Assembly (NCBI GenBank): GCA_035395685.1
Contig: DAOPBR010000002.1
Span: 1-64,000, forward strand
Direction of reading: 5' to 3'
DNA length: 64,000 nt
From: JAKJGA01 sp029554345
Lineage (GTDB): Bacteria > Spirochaetota > UBA4802 > JAFGJZ01
Shown in pieces: positions 35,234 through 44,243 of this stretch. A program made the translations under genes and the position numbers. Each line of letters begins with the position of its first letter. Position 1 is the first letter of the stretch. The notes below the pieces were generated by a model, which had not been told where the DNA came from, searched no databases, and was given only the letters and a program-made list of their open reading frames with translations.

Positions 35234-36081
35234 TTATTCTTTCCGGCTCAGATTCACTTCTTGCACAAAGCATACTTCCTCTTCTTCGAGAGAAAACTAA
35301 AGTTTTCGCCTTTGATCGCACAAGAGGAAGCATAAATGATCCAAACTTTCTTTCAAAGCTTGCAGAAGAAACTAAAGCTTCTATTTTCATAAATTGCGAA
35401 GAAATGAATAATGATGAAGAATGCGCCTATAAAAGAGAAGAAGCTTATAGCATCAATTCTTTTGCTGCTGGAGAAATCGCAAAGGTTTGCAACAATTTCA
35501 ATATCAAACTTATTCATATTAGTTCAAGCTTTGTTTATAGTGGGAAAGAAAACATTCCCTACTCTGAAGCCGACAACGCCGATCCTCAAAACGTTTTGGG
35601 AGACTCCAAGCTATTCGGTGAAAAAAAAATTATTGAATCCGGATGCGATCACGTCATTTTAAGATTTCCGCAGATTTACGGCAAAGGAAACTCTTTTATT
35701 ACCGACGTTCTCAGAGATTCAACCGGTTCTCGTCTCATACAGGGGCAAATTATTTCCTCTTTATATTCAAAAGACGCTGCATCTATTATCGATTCAGCAA
35801 TTGAGAAAAATATCTCCGGAACATATAATGCATCAAATTCGGGCGGCTCTGATATATTTGAATTTTTTAATTATTGCAACAAGCTTCTTGAAAAATATTC
35901 GGGAAAAAACATCATCGCAAAATTTACTTCTGTTGACTATACAGATTTTCTAAGCGCCTCTGAACCAATTCTATACAATGACCTGAATATTTCAAAAATA
36001 GAAACAACACTCGGAATTAAATTACGTTCCTGGCAGGAAGCTCTCGAAGAATACATGAAAGATTACCACCAATTCATATAA
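35230..36081 (+). CDS. RmlD-like NAD-dependent epimerase/reductase homologue with altered active site
   Basis: The 283-aa protein has the extended SDR/RmlD outline: an N-terminal nucleotide fold, INCEEMNNDEECAYKREEAY in place of the INAAAYT region, LIHISSSFVYSG, ILRFPQIYGKG, and a C-terminal segment GIKLRSWQEALEEYM. However, the catalytic Tyr-x-x-x-Lys reads LGDSK, with Leu at the Tyr position. The glycine-rich loop is degenerate too (SGSDSLLAQS). It is therefore likely non-reductive or a binding homologue rather than a dTDP-4-keto-rhamnose reductase. No other rhamnose genes are present. It is translationally coupled to tatA. Confidence 0.8.
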   Translation: MIILSGSDSLLAQSILPLLREKTKVFAFDRTRGSINDPNFLSKLAEETKASIFINCEEMNNDEECAYKREEAYSINSFAAGEIAKVCNNFNIKLIHISSSFVYSGKENIPYSEADNADPQNVLGDSKLFGEKKIIESGCDHVILRFPQIYGKGNSFITDVLRDSTGSRLIQGQIISSLYSKDAASIIDSAIEKNISGTYNASNSGGSDIFEFFNYCNKLLEKYSGKNIIAKFTSVDYTDFLSASEPILYNDLNISKIETTLGIKLRSWQEALEEYMKDYHQFI

Positions 36082-36123
36082 ATTTCAGCGAATTCAACTT
36101 AGATTCAGCTGTAAAATTTTTTC

Positions 36124-36152
36124 TTTACAAATTAACCGTAGACATATAGTAT
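36124..36152 (+). promoter_or_regulatory. Candidate promoter of the second STAS gene
   Basis: TTTACA (36124-36129), a 17-bp spacer and TAGTAT (36147-36152) lie 22 bp before the ATG at 36174. Confidence 0.5.
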
Positions 36153-36173
36153 TCACAACTATCGGAGACTCTT

Positions 36174-36497
36174 ATGCAAATTAACTTTCGTGACCAAGGT
36201 GAACACAAGATTCTATCTATAAACGGAGAAGTAGACCTCTACAATGTTGGCGAACTGAAAAAAATACTTTTTGCAGCAACAGACGGATCAAATAAAAGCG
36301 TGGTCATCGATATGAGAGACGTAAATTATATGGATTCCTCCGGAATCGGTGCTCTTGTGGCAGGACAAAAAAAAATGAAGGCTCTAGGGGGAAAATTCCT
36401 TCTTCTCAATATCAGTGACGATGTCTTAAATATCCTGAAGCTGGCTACTCTAGATAAATTTTTTACAATACTTGAAGACGAGTCGGAACTAGTTTAA
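36174..36497 (+). CDS. STAS-domain anti-sigma-factor antagonist
   Basis: This is a 107-aa single STAS domain. VDLYNVGELKKIL, VVIDMRDVNYMDSSGIGALV and FLLLNISDDVLNILKLATLD follow the SpoIIAA/RsbV template, and the candidate phospho-Ser is residue 55. GGAG lies 6 nt before the ATG. Its 3' end overlaps by 4 bp the convergent HAMP-PP2C gene, whose product is the kind of phosphatase that dephosphorylates STAS antagonists. A functional pair is plausible though the genes are not co-transcribed. It differs in sequence from the STAS protein at 9744-10037. Confidence 0.93.
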   Translation: MQINFRDQGEHKILSINGEVDLYNVGELKKILFAATDGSNKSVVIDMRDVNYMDSSGIGALVAGQKKMKALGGKFLLLNISDDVLNILKLATLDKFFTILEDESELV

Positions 36498-38029
36498 GCA
36501 GTACGCTTCATTATCAAGACAGTCATATCATCATGCGGAGGAACTTCTCCCCTGAATTTGTCAACATCCGCGACAATCAGCCGGTTTAGTTCATCTGCAT
36601 TCATATCCGCATTAGATACTACAAGATTCTGAAGCCTGTTTCTTCCATACTCTTCTTTGAGATAATTTCTCATCTCAGTGATTCCATCCGTATACATTAC
36701 TACAATGTCGCCGACTTCGAACGGAATTTCGGCCTGAAGATATTCCGAATCCTCCATAATTCCGATAGGAACACCGTCCAGCTTTGTCAGAGAGCATTTT
36801 TTGTGCTTCGCTCTATAGCAAAATACCGGCCCATGGCCTGCATTCGAAAAGGATATTTTTCCGGTAGATTTATCAAAAATAATAAAAAGCAGAGTCGCAA
36901 ACTTATCAATTGCAAAATCCGCACTTAGAGATCTGTTAATCGAACTGACTATTTTTGCGCATTGAATTGTTTTCATCTGATGAAGTGCCGAAACAAAAAC
37001 TGTACGAATCATAACCATAACAAGTGATGCCGGTATTCCCTTTCCGCTCACATCGCTTATAAGTGCCCCCACTCTATTTTCATCTATTTCCTTGTAATCA
37101 AAATAGTCTCCGCCGACACCCTTTGCCGCACGCGTATACCCTTTAATCTGTATTCCGTTTTTATCATAAAAATTCATGGGATTGAGTCCTTCCTGAATTT
37201 CTTTAGCAACATCGAGCTGTTCCTGCATCAATGCTGACTCAATCTCGTTCTTCTTTGAATCTTTAAGCTCTCCCGTCATTAAATTAAATTCACGGGCAAG
37301 AAGACCTATTTCATCTCTGGTCTTCACATTTATCTTATAATCCAAATCTCCTTTTCCAATTATAGAAACTCCTTTTGATAATGTCTTAAGTGGTTTAGTT
37401 GTAACATGAGCCAGAAAAAATGCTATTATAATTGAGCCTATAACCGCCGCCAGTGTTATAAAGCCCGCCATATTTCTTATTCTCTTAACCTGCTCGCGGA
37501 TCATTTTATCAGAAAAACCGAGTCTAACGACAGCAAGCTTCATATCTTTCTGGGTTCGATGATAAACAGGAAGAGCAAAGTCAAAAATTTTACCTTCAGA
37601 ATCTTCTGAATCGCTGATAGAAACCTTGCGGACAATATTCTTATTTTTATATGAAAGAATATCATTGATTGAAGATTTATCAAGGACTGTTCCATTAAGC
37701 TCCGTTTTCGAACTTTTTATAACAAGCCCATCAGTATTAAAAACGTGCACATAACGAATGGAATCCTTCATTTTACCTGACTTAAGAATATTATCTACCG
37801 CAACACCAATCGCTAGATCATTTTCCGTACTCAGCGCATCCTCAGCGATATTTGCAAGATTAACGGTTTCACGGGAAGCATAGTCCTCGATGGAACGCGT
37901 CATAATGCTTATCTCGTCTTTCATAAAAAACCAGGAAACGGAAGCAACGAGCGACGCAGATAAAAAAACCATCGCTAGGGAGAACTTGTATTTAAGAGAA
38001 AATCTTGCTTTATTTTTTTCTTTTTTCAT
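36494..38029 (-). CDS. Membrane-bound HAMP-PP2C (SpoIIE/RsbU-type) phosphatase
   Basis: The 511-aa protein has TM1 (about 14-34), a periplasmic sensor region (about 35-180), TM2 (about 187-210), HAMP (about 212-262, with DEIGLLAREFNLM), a short helical linker containing AKEIQEGLNP and a PP2C-type domain (about 280-510). Metal-site motifs are GGDYFDYKE, LISDVSGKGIPASL, MYTDGITEM and DDMTVLIM. It would dephosphorylate a STAS protein in response to an external signal. The candidate partner is the STAS protein converging on it. It follows the 770-aa TPR gene by 9 bp in the same orientation. Confidence 0.93.
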   Translation of the reverse strand: MKKEKNKARFSLKYKFSLAMVFLSASLVASVSWFFMKDEISIMTRSIEDYASRETVNLANIAEDALSTENDLAIGVAVDNILKSGKMKDSIRYVHVFNTDGLVIKSSKTELNGTVLDKSSINDILSYKNKNIVRKVSISDSEDSEGKIFDFALPVYHRTQKDMKLAVVRLGFSDKMIREQVKRIRNMAGFITLAAVIGSIIIAFFLAHVTTKPLKTLSKGVSIIGKGDLDYKINVKTRDEIGLLAREFNLMTGELKDSKKNEIESALMQEQLDVAKEIQEGLNPMNFYDKNGIQIKGYTRAAKGVGGDYFDYKEIDENRVGALISDVSGKGIPASLVMVMIRTVFVSALHQMKTIQCAKIVSSINRSLSADFAIDKFATLLFIIFDKSTGKISFSNAGHGPVFCYRAKHKKCSLTKLDGVPIGIMEDSEYLQAEIPFEVGDIVVMYTDGITEMRNYLKEEYGRNRLQNLVVSNADMNADELNRLIVADVDKFRGEVPPHDDMTVLIMKRTA

Positions 38030-38038
38030 TTATAACTG

Positions 38039-40351
38039 CTACTGCTTCAGCAAAATCAAAGTTTGCCTGATATTGTTCTTAGCCTTTTCATGATTCGGGT
38101 CAATTGCAAGCACTTTTCTCCATTCAGCAATGGCATCCTGATACCTGTTTGCCGAATAATAATTGATTCCTCTAAAATATAATTCACGCACCCTCGCCTC
38201 CTGCTCGGATGTTAGCGCTTTTTTTACAGGAATCGTTGAACCTGATGCCCGGAGTTCCGCTTCAACTCGGTTCAAGGCTACTATAGCCTTGGTGTTTTCC
38301 GGATCTCTATCAACAACCCATCTGAAATTATCGCGTGCATTCCTTAAATTAGCAGCTCCGCCTCTATTATAATATGCAAGAGCTTCATTATACCTGTCTT
38401 GTATTTCCTGAGGTGTCGCCGTCAGATCCGCATTTACCTGTTGCCGTACCGGTTTTCTGGAAGCAAGAGCTATCAAATTGGCAATATCCGGATACTCCGG
38501 ATTTACAGATTTTAATATTTCAAATTTCTTCAAAGCTCTTGCATTGTCTTTTTTATCCAGCAATTCACGGCCTTCAGCGGCAAGCTTATCAGTGTATTCC
38601 TTAAAACGTCGCGGATCAGTTTTAATCTGACATCTTGCAAGATATTGAGCCGCAATTACATTTTGAGGAAATAAATTCAGAATTTTTCTCCAATTTTCTT
38701 CAGATTCCGCATACTTTCCTTTTTCATACAGAATCTTTCCGTTTGCAATCAGAGATGAAACAAGATCATAGTATGGTGACGATTCGTCGATAACTTCTTC
38801 CTGCTGCTGTTTTAGAGCTTCTTTAACTCGTTTAGCAAAACCGATTGCAGTTTCATTATTCGGATCAAGTTTAATAGTTCTTTCAAAACTAATAAGTGCG
38901 TCCTTATAATTTGCCTGAGAGAAATAAAACAAACCATTATTGAATTCCTTATCGATTTCAACAAGTTTGTCGCGAAGAAGCCTGTCTGCAAAATTTTTCT
39001 TAAGCTGTGGGATACTTTTAATACGCGACTGGACATCTTTATAATCAGGAATAAGAGATGCCGTATTGTTAAAATCGTCAAGTGCCGCATCAAAGTCATA
39101 TGAATTAATATTAGATATACCTGACTGATAAAACTGTTCCGCCTGAATTCTTTTCTTTGCAGAAGTTTCTATTTCATAAGACAGTTTTTCAATTCTCGCA
39201 ATATAATTAAGTGCGTCACGGTTTTTGGGATCCAGAGAAATAACCTGTTTATATTCAGCAAGCGAGTCAGGATATTTCTTCGCATCAAAAAATACTCTCC
39301 CAGAAGCAAGAAGAGATTTTATTTTTTCAAATTTTATTCTGTTTGAAACGGCAAGTTCCGCCTTTCTGAGTTCTTCTTTTGCATAAATATCCTGAGGCAT
39401 AATTCCCAGTGCCTTCTTCCATTCAGGTATCGATTCCTCATATTTTTCCTGCTCAACAAAACCTCTCGCAATAGTGATAAATTCATTATACTGACGTATT
39501 TTTTCTTCTGAAATTCTCCTCTTATTCAGCTCGTTTCTCAAGTCTTCTTCAAGAATCTTCATCTGTTCTCTTAGCCTGACAAGCTCAGGATCATTGGGAT
39601 CAATTCTATACGCCGCCACAAAATTTCCAAGTGCATCTTTTGTGTTCGAATCAGCCTCTGCAAGAAGTGAATCTTTTCTTTTTTCTTCTTTTTGAGTACG
39701 GCTTTGCGGACAAGTATAGGGATAGGCTATTTCAAGAAGAAGCCGGTTTAGACGTTTGAGATTATCAAGTTCCTGCTCGGTCAACTCTTCATATGGTTTA
39801 TTTCTGTAATACTGAGTCCAGCGTAAAAGATTGATTACTTCTTCATCATTTTCAACCGGCTTATTTTTTTTTATCCAGATATCATAAAAAGCAGGAATCC
39901 GGATAATTTCATTTAAACGGTCAATGCTTCTATCTGAAGATATAAATCTTATCCTTCCGAAGTAATAGCCTGATTGTTTAATTTCATTCCAGAGAGCATC
40001 AAGTGAAAGCTTGCTCCTCTTAAATTCGGAATCATAGAAATCGCTTGAACCGAATTTCAGTCTTTCAATCACACCTCGGGCTTCCCAGTAAAATATTTTA
40101 GAGCGCTGAAGAGAAATATCTTTTTTATGTTTTTCTTCATACAAAGATTCTATCTGCTGCTGTATTTTTTCATTTCCTGGATCAAGCTCAAGTGCGGTAA
40201 GCCATTCATTTAAAGACTCGGAAAATTTCTTTTGCTCATAATACTCTCTCGCTTTTTTCATTATATCATCCACCCTGGACGATTCGTTCTGCGAAAAAGA
40301 AACCGTAAGAGAAAAAATAAAAACTGCTAATATGAAAATTAAAATTTTCAA
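38039..40351 (-). CDS. Large exported TPR-repeat protein
   Basis: The 770-aa protein has a signal peptide (ILIFILAVFIFSLTVSFS) and many TPR units spread from residue about 28 to 765, for example EYYEQKKFSESLNEWLTALE, YNEFITIARGFVEQEKYEES and NYYSANRYQDAIAEWRKVLA. Lysine-rich helical linkers separate them. It is probably a periplasmic scaffold or assembly factor. It lies between an upstream lipoprotein (ATGA overlap) and the downstream HAMP-PP2C phosphatase (9-bp gap), suggesting one operon. Its role is not known. Confidence 0.85.
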   Translation of the reverse strand: MKILIFILAVFIFSLTVSFSQNESSRVDDIMKKAREYYEQKKFSESLNEWLTALELDPGNEKIQQQIESLYEEKHKKDISLQRSKIFYWEARGVIERLKFGSSDFYDSEFKRSKLSLDALWNEIKQSGYYFGRIRFISSDRSIDRLNEIIRIPAFYDIWIKKNKPVENDEEVINLLRWTQYYRNKPYEELTEQELDNLKRLNRLLLEIAYPYTCPQSRTQKEEKRKDSLLAEADSNTKDALGNFVAAYRIDPNDPELVRLREQMKILEEDLRNELNKRRISEEKIRQYNEFITIARGFVEQEKYEESIPEWKKALGIMPQDIYAKEELRKAELAVSNRIKFEKIKSLLASGRVFFDAKKYPDSLAEYKQVISLDPKNRDALNYIARIEKLSYEIETSAKKRIQAEQFYQSGISNINSYDFDAALDDFNNTASLIPDYKDVQSRIKSIPQLKKNFADRLLRDKLVEIDKEFNNGLFYFSQANYKDALISFERTIKLDPNNETAIGFAKRVKEALKQQQEEVIDESSPYYDLVSSLIANGKILYEKGKYAESEENWRKILNLFPQNVIAAQYLARCQIKTDPRRFKEYTDKLAAEGRELLDKKDNARALKKFEILKSVNPEYPDIANLIALASRKPVRQQVNADLTATPQEIQDRYNEALAYYNRGGAANLRNARDNFRWVVDRDPENTKAIVALNRVEAELRASGSTIPVKKALTSEQEARVRELYFRGINYYSANRYQDAIAEWRKVLAIDPNHEKAKNNIRQTLILLKQ

Positions 40352-40737
40352 TTAGTGCTCACAATTGTTTTATTTTTAATTTTAAATAAACCGGATGAAT
40401 CTTTTGACAAATATGCATCTCCGACAAATTCAGACTCCTTTGAATCGGATCTCTTTACAACCTTGCCTCCGAATTTAATTTTCTTGGTATTAGAATCAAT
40501 ATCTTCAACATCGAATAATACTATATTTTTAAAATAATAATCGGAATATATTTCAGCATATTCAGATTCTGTTTTTGAAACAAATTCATATTTGTTCAGC
40601 GCAGAAAAGTTATTATTTCTGATGTGAGAAGTCCATTCTTGCAAAAAATTATCATAATAATTATCATCCGTTTTTTCCCTGCATGAAACAAAAACAATAG
40701 ATAACAAAAGCAAAAAAGCGGCGGAAATTCTTTTCAT
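40348..40737 (-). CDS. Small lipoprotein
   Basis: The 129-aa protein has a signal peptide ending in SIVFVSCREK, a lipobox-like FVSC with Cys about 19. The mature part is a short alpha/beta domain with FGGKVVKRSD and FVGDAYLSKD strands and resembles no family I can name. It is first in the operon with the TPR protein and the PP2C phosphatase. The start follows GGAGTGAT. Confidence 0.75.
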   Translation of the reverse strand: MKRISAAFLLLLSIVFVSCREKTDDNYYDNFLQEWTSHIRNNNFSALNKYEFVSKTESEYAEIYSDYYFKNIVLFDVEDIDSNTKKIKFGGKVVKRSDSKESEFVGDAYLSKDSSGLFKIKNKTIVSTN

Positions 40738-40780
40738 TTATCACTCCATAATGTTGCAGATTTGATACAAAGAACAAATA

Positions 40781-40796
40781 GTTGCAAACATGCAAC
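40781..40796. promoter_or_regulatory. Inverted repeat GTTGCA-N4-TGCAAC
   Basis: A perfect 6-bp inverted repeat with a 4-bp spacer lies 44 bp upstream of the small lipoprotein gene, in the 256-bp gap before the divergent inositol-phosphate synthase gene. It could be an operator for either. No other gene is present in the gap. Confidence 0.3.
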
Positions 40797-40993
40797 AATA
40801 AAAACGTGGATTTTGTTTTTTAGACTGCATATTCATCAATAAACCAAAAAATCCTTGTGAAATCAATATTTTTTCTTGACTTGATCATTGAAAACTAACC
40901 TTAGTTAAGCAAGAAGAATCGTAGTGATAAAAAAAATAAGCGGTTCAAAAGGCGCGATATTAGTTCGGCTCAAAAAAAATAAAGGAGCTCATT

Positions 40994-42313
40994 GTGAAAA
41001 AAGGAACAGGAGAAATAGCAAAAGCAGATGGGAAATTAGGTATACTTATTCCCGGACTCGGCGCAGTCAGCACTACGCTGATCGCCGGAACTTTTCTTGC
41101 CCGCAAAGGCTTGGCAGAACCAAAGGGTTCTCTTACTCAGATGGGTAAGATCAACATAAAAAAGGACAATGAAACCAAGTATGTCAACATCAAAGATTTC
41201 GTTCCTCTTGCAAAACTTGATGACATAGTTTACGGCGGATGGGATATCTTTGAAGACAATGTTTACGAAGCGGCAAAACATGCCGCAGTTTTGACAAATG
41301 ATGACTTAAACAAAGTTAAAGATGAACTTGAAGCTATTAAACCGATGAAAGCAGTTTTCTTTCCTCAGTATGTAAAAAAGCTTCACGGCACATGGATTAA
41401 ATCCGGCGCTACGAAATGGGATCTTGCAGAGCAGCTCATCGCCGATATAGAAAACTTCAAAAAACTCAACAAGCTAGAAAGATGCGTTATGATATGGTGC
41501 GCGAGCACTGAAATATATCAGGAACCTATTACAGGCATTCATGATACCATTGAAAATTTCGAAAAGGCACTGAAAGAAAGTCACCCTTCAATCGCACCGA
41601 GTATGATATATGCTTACGCAGCAATCAAATGCGGTCACCCATTTGCAAACGGCGCACCGAATCTCTGTATCGAAATCCCGGCTCTTCAGGATCTCGCTGA
41701 CAAAAACAGAGTTCCTATCGGCGGAAAGGATTTCAAATCCGGTCAGACACTCATGAAAACCATTCTTGCTCCCGGTCTTAAGGCGAGAATGATAGGTGTA
41801 GACGGATGGTATTCTACAAACATCCTAGGAAATCGTGACGGCGAAGTTCTTGATGATCCTGAAAATTTCAAAACAAAAGAAAAAAGTAAACTTTCTGTTC
41901 TCGATCAGATATTTCAGCCTGAACTATACCCTTCTCTTTACAAAGATTATTGCCACGTTGTAAGAATCAATTATTATCCGCCTCGCGGCGATAACAAAGA
42001 AGGTTGGGACAATATAGATATCGCAGGCTGGCTCGACTATAAGATGCAGATCAAGATTGACTTTCTCTGTAGAGACTCGATTCTAGCAGCACCTATAGCA
42101 CTTGACCTTGTTCTGTTTTTTGACCTTGCTCAGCGTGCTGGCATGTACGGAAACCAGGAATGGCTCTCCTTCTTCTGGAAGAGCCCGATGCATCCGGCAG
42201 ACAGACTTCCTGAACACGATCTTTTCGTTCAGTCAATGAAACTCAGAAATACTCTAAGATGGCTGATGGATCATCCTCTTCAGACGCATTTCGGCGATGA
42301 ACATATCGATTGA
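40994..42313 (+). CDS. ino1: Inositol-3-phosphate synthase (myo-inositol-1-phosphate synthase)
   Basis: The 439-aa protein shows the family layout: N-terminal LGILIPGLGAVSTTLIAG nucleotide loop, then NGAPNLCIEIPALQDLA, VPIGGKDFKSGQTLMKT (catalytic-lysine region, about 250-265), GWYSTNILGNRDGEVL and DFLCRDSILAAPIALDLVL. It converts glucose-6-phosphate to inositol phosphate using NAD, a precursor of phosphatidylinositol or inositol solutes. The start is GTG with AAAGGAG 6 nt upstream. It is monocistronic and ends at a strong terminator. Confidence 0.95.
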   Translation: MKKGTGEIAKADGKLGILIPGLGAVSTTLIAGTFLARKGLAEPKGSLTQMGKINIKKDNETKYVNIKDFVPLAKLDDIVYGGWDIFEDNVYEAAKHAAVLTNDDLNKVKDELEAIKPMKAVFFPQYVKKLHGTWIKSGATKWDLAEQLIADIENFKKLNKLERCVMIWCASTEIYQEPITGIHDTIENFEKALKESHPSIAPSMIYAYAAIKCGHPFANGAPNLCIEIPALQDLADKNRVPIGGKDFKSGQTLMKTILAPGLKARMIGVDGWYSTNILGNRDGEVLDDPENFKTKEKSKLSVLDQIFQPELYPSLYKDYCHVVRINYYPPRGDNKEGWDNIDIAGWLDYKMQIKIDFLCRDSILAAPIALDLVLFFDLAQRAGMYGNQEWLSFFWKSPMHPADRLPEHDLFVQSMKLRNTLRWLMDHPLQTHFGDEHID

Positions 42314-42320
42314 TTTTTAA

Positions 42321-42346
42321 AAATCCGCCTAACGGCGGATTTTTTT
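42321..42346 (+). terminator. Intrinsic terminator of ino1
   Basis: A perfect 9-bp stem, AAATCCGCC (42321-42329) with GGCGGATTT (42334-42342), has a 4-nt loop and runs into seven T. Confidence 0.93.
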
Positions 42347-42402
42347 ATTTTATAAAACCAATTTATTATTGTATTATACTTCGCCCGATATCACATAGAA
42401 AA

Positions 42403-43461
42403 ATGAATTCAACAAAAAGCAATAAAATAGGAATAGCATTAGGAAGCGGCGGATCAAGAGGGATTTCCCATATTTCCGTTCTCAAAGAAATATACAAGCT
42501 CGGAATCTGTATCGATTATGTATCAGGTGCAAGCATGGGAGCAATAATCGGCACAGCGTTCTGCGCCGGCAAACTGGATGATTTTGAAGGAATTCTTCTC
42601 CGATATTACAAAGAAGACCGGATATATCCTCTTGCAGGATTTGCAGCTTCCTCTTCGGGAATTGCCGATATCGGAAAATTCATGAAAATCTTCAGACGTA
42701 TTATATTTCCATATTCACGAATCGAAGATCTTCCCATACCTCTCTCGATAGTCTGTACGGAATTTCAAACCGGAAAACCAGTTGCATTCACTCATGGCGA
42801 CATCTTCACAGCGATTCGCGCTTCAGTTTCCATTCCAGGCGCTCTTGTTCCCGTAAAATACGCAGGAACCTATCTCATAGACGGCGGAGTTTCCAACGCG
42901 GTTCCTGTTGATGTTGTGAGAAAAATGGGCGCCGACAAGGTTATTGCCGTTAACATAAACCCTCTTAACAAAATGAAAAACCGCCCGGAAATAATTGCCG
43001 ACTATTCGACATTCCTTGAAACATCAATGAATTCCTTAATAGACGGACTGATTCCTTATGACGCCGTCCAGACAAGAAAAATCAGCCTGCCTGCAATTAA
43101 AAAGAACATTCCTGCTATTATCCAATTTGTAAAAAAAACACTCAAAATGATAAAATACGCTTATGTTCATATTTTCAAAAATGAATCACGCGATATAACC
43201 AAAAAAGAAGTTTTTTTTCCTAAAAAAAACAAACGGCTTCCCAATATTGTTGAAATTCTTTGGCAGACAATTGACATAATGCAATCAGTCAACACTCAAG
43301 CATTTTTTGAAAAATATAAACCTGATGTAATAATAGAACCTGATGTAATAGAAATATTTCCTTTTGACTTCACCCGGATTCCACAGATTTTAGCTGCCGG
43401 TGAAAAGGCTGTTTCAGAAAAAGAAACCGAGTTAAAACGGCTCATCAATGAAAATCTTTGA
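42403..43461 (+). CDS. Patatin-like phospholipase (RssA/NTE type)
   Basis: From ATG 42403 the protein is 352 aa. A longer frame begins inside the ino1 terminator and was rejected. Patatin signatures are ALGSGGSRGISHISVL (oxyanion hole, residues about 13-28), GASMG (catalytic Ser about 44) and LIDGGVSNAVP (catalytic Asp about 162). It would hydrolyse acyl esters of phospholipids. It has no signal peptide or predicted TM, so the rear part (about 225-350) is probably a membrane-associated or regulatory region. Its end overlaps the tatD gene by 14 bp. Confidence 0.88.
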   Translation: MNSTKSNKIGIALGSGGSRGISHISVLKEIYKLGICIDYVSGASMGAIIGTAFCAGKLDDFEGILLRYYKEDRIYPLAGFAASSSGIADIGKFMKIFRRIIFPYSRIEDLPIPLSIVCTEFQTGKPVAFTHGDIFTAIRASVSIPGALVPVKYAGTYLIDGGVSNAVPVDVVRKMGADKVIAVNINPLNKMKNRPEIIADYSTFLETSMNSLIDGLIPYDAVQTRKISLPAIKKNIPAIIQFVKKTLKMIKYAYVHIFKNESRDITKKEVFFPKKNKRLPNIVEILWQTIDIMQSVNTQAFFEKYKPDVIIEPDVIEIFPFDFTRIPQILAAGEKAVSEKETELKRLINENL

Positions 43462-44206
43462 CACACATTGTCATTTGCAATCAGATAATTCAGCCGAAAC
43501 AACCAGAGAATTATCTGACGCAAAAACCGCCAATGTCGTTAAACTATTAAACAACTCTATTTCTTTCAGCGATTGGGGAAAAGTACTTAGAATTTCCGAA
43601 AAACATAAAGAGGTACTTCCCGCCTTGGGCATTCACCCCGGCTTTATCGATATGAGCATTAAATCAATAAATACAGAGTTGGCACAATGTGATCTCTCAA
43701 AATACAAGGCAGTCGGAGAAATCGGACTGGATAAAAAAAAATCTGCAATTCCGATAGAATCACAAATTGAAGTTTTTGAACTCTTCTTAAAGCTCTCGAT
43801 GGAACTAAACATTCCATGTTCTGTTCATTGTGTCTCAGCTTTTGACGAACTTATTGCCTGTCTGAAGAAATTCAAAAATCATCCGCCCGTCATAATTCAT
43901 TCCTTTTCAGGCAGTATGGTACTTGCGCGTTCTTTGTCGAAATTCGGATGTTATTTTTCTGTCGGCAGAAATTTAAACAACAAAAGAAACAACAAGCAAA
44001 TCGAAATGCTTAAATACATTTTTCCGTCACTTATGATGCTTGAATCTGATTCTTCCCAAAGTAATAAAGAAGACAAGGACATTAAAAGCAACAAACCATG
44101 TTTCATTAAAGATTATATGATTATTGCCTCAGAGCTTTTAAACATACCGCCAGAATCAATTGCAGACAATACATATAAACTCTCAACAGGTATTTTCAGA
44201 AACTAA
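43448..44206 (+). CDS. tatD: TatD-family metal-dependent hydrolase
   Basis: The 252-aa TIM-barrel hydrolase has the metal-binding DTHCHL (His 7 and 9), GIHPGFID, VGEIGLD, CSVHCVSA, IIHSFSG and a terminal LESDSS in place of the usual LETDSP. TatD proteins are DNases or putative deacylases acting in the cytoplasm. Length is typical. The gene overlaps patatin. The substitutions around the last Asp are mild. Confidence 0.88.
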   Translation: MKIFDTHCHLQSDNSAETTRELSDAKTANVVKLLNNSISFSDWGKVLRISEKHKEVLPALGIHPGFIDMSIKSINTELAQCDLSKYKAVGEIGLDKKKSAIPIESQIEVFELFLKLSMELNIPCSVHCVSAFDELIACLKKFKNHPPVIIHSFSGSMVLARSLSKFGCYFSVGRNLNNKRNNKQIEMLKYIFPSLMMLESDSSQSNKEDKDIKSNKPCFIKDYMIIASELLNIPPESIADNTYKLSTGIFRN

Positions 44207-44243
44207 AACATATATTACAATAATTTAAAATAAACAGATTTAA

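Noticed and set aside
40924..41148. Short plus-strand ORF upstream of and within ino1
   Set aside because: Its sequence is Arg/Ser-rich out-of-frame translation of ino1, with no ribosome-binding site.
42310..42402. Earlier start for the patatin gene
   Set aside because: The added N terminus would be encoded across the ino1 terminator hairpin and has no family match; ATG 42403 fits the patatin fold.
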